64,000 bases of DNA from Chitinophaga sedimenti (GTDB lineage: Bacteria > Bacteroidota > Bacteroidia > Chitinophagales > Chitinophagaceae), in the NCBI RefSeq assembly GCF_023156195.1, contig NZ_JAKUKA010000001.1:3286001-3350000 (forward strand), given 5' to 3'. Positions within the stretch are counted from its first letter, which is position 1, and the number at the start of each line of letters is the position of its first letter. Below are positions 63,603 to 64,000 of the stretch, piece by piece. The notes beneath the pieces were generated by a model. The model was not told the DNA's origin. It did not search any database and saw only the letters and a program-made list of their open reading frames with translations. The translations under genes and the position numbers were made by a program.

Positions 63603-64000
63603 CTAAGCTTTTGCTTTTCCCACCCTGTATCCGGCAACTGCGTAATAAAGGATATACAGGTAACACGGCACCATACAATACAGGAATGCGTGGCGGAAGT
63701 CTACCGAATCAGCATGAAGGAAGGAAAATAGTGCGCCATGCTCAAACAGGCCGGTGTAAATCTGCGGCAGTACCGCGCCGCCAAAAATACCCATCACGAG
63801 CAAGGCGGAGGCCAACTTGGTATATTTACCCAATCCATCGATCGCGAGCGGGAAAATAGCAGGCCACATCAGTGCATTGGCGAGGCCAAGCAGCGCAATG
63901 AACGTCACTGCGCCGTATCCTTCCGAAAGGAAAGCGCCTATGGTAAATGCCACGCCCAACAGCGAAGAAATACGCAGCGCCAGCGACTGGCTGATGAATT
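63603..64000 (-). CDS. MFS sugar transporter, FucP/GluP type, C-terminal part (truncated by window edge)
   Basis: About 131 residues of the C-terminal half are visible, open to the window edge. Several membrane helices with the family's stretch NALMWPAIFPLAIDGLG and a final YCMVPCYLYILYYAVAGY. It resembles the fucose/glucose/galactose:proton symporters common in Bacteroidota. Proximity to galK suggests galactose; proximity to the fucosidase suggests fucose. The substrate cannot be settled from the fragment. Confidence 0.85.
   Translation of the reverse strand, partial: FISQSLALRISSLLGVAFTIGAFLSEGYGAVTFIALLGLANALMWPAIFPLAIDGLGKYTKLASALLVMGIFGGAVLPQIYTGLFEHGALFSFLHADSVDFRHAFLYCMVPCYLYILYYAVAGYRVGKAKA

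Overview
The window is a stretch of Bacteroidota chromosome, most like Chitinophagaceae (Chitinophaga-type). The evidence is the gene content: a CAB-type succinate dehydrogenase with one cytochrome b subunit, an argGCDF'BEH cluster with a succinyl/acetyl-ornithine type carbamoyltransferase, BlaI plus a BlaR1-like peptidase with TonB C-terminal domains, and a TonB receptor behind a TPP riboswitch. Promoters also fit the Bacteroidota pattern (TTTG, about 19-21 bases, TAnnTTTG). I see no phage, insertion sequence, integrase or CRISPR array. Most of the window is ordinary core genome.

The sequence carries many apparent single-base indels, roughly one per 1.4 kb, most often a lost base in a short homopolymer. 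They split universally conserved genes (topA, pnp, rpsO, der, era, sdhA, purM, ribF, holA). I read these as assembly errors, not pseudogenes, and annotate each gene over its full span with the approximate break points.

Layout. 1-3.8 kb: a glycosidase fragment, a SdpI-like membrane protein and a large AsmA-like protein. 3.9-7.9 kb: TrmH and a TlpA-like thioredoxin (+), facing a minus-strand operon DUF2520-kdsC-ubiA-maf. 8.1-15.3 kb: topA, a SirB1-like protein, an M48 lipoprotein, plsY, prmA and two small proteins. 15.5-19.1 kb: rpsO-pnp and an FtsE-like ATPase. 19.2-21.6 kb: BlaI and a multidomain BlaR1-like protein. 22-30.4 kb: purM, ribF, holA with an exonuclease, a coiled-coil membrane protein, a response regulator, an ABC-F protein and an MscS channel. 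30.5-36.3 kb: a prolyl oligopeptidase lipoprotein and sdhCAB. 36.4-45 kb: murQ with a BadF-type amino-sugar kinase, a CtpA-like protease, two small proteins, der, era, initiator tRNA-fMet and ssb. 45.1-49.3 kb: TPP riboswitch with TonB receptor, and an M60 peptidase. 49.4-57.8 kb: an eight-gene arginine operon. 58.2-64 kb: a glycan and sugar locus with GH29 fucosidase and GH109 enzyme divergently arranged, then galactokinase and the end of a FucP-type sugar transporter.

The most unusual signal is in two intergenic regions (21,693-21,850 and 63,324-63,435). Each holds short sub-arrays whose unit sequences differ but whose repeat period is exactly 11 bp, and both contain GATCCT units at 11-bp spacing. 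Neither encodes a protein. The fixed period close to one DNA helical turn suggests same-face binding sites, or a duplication process with a fixed step.
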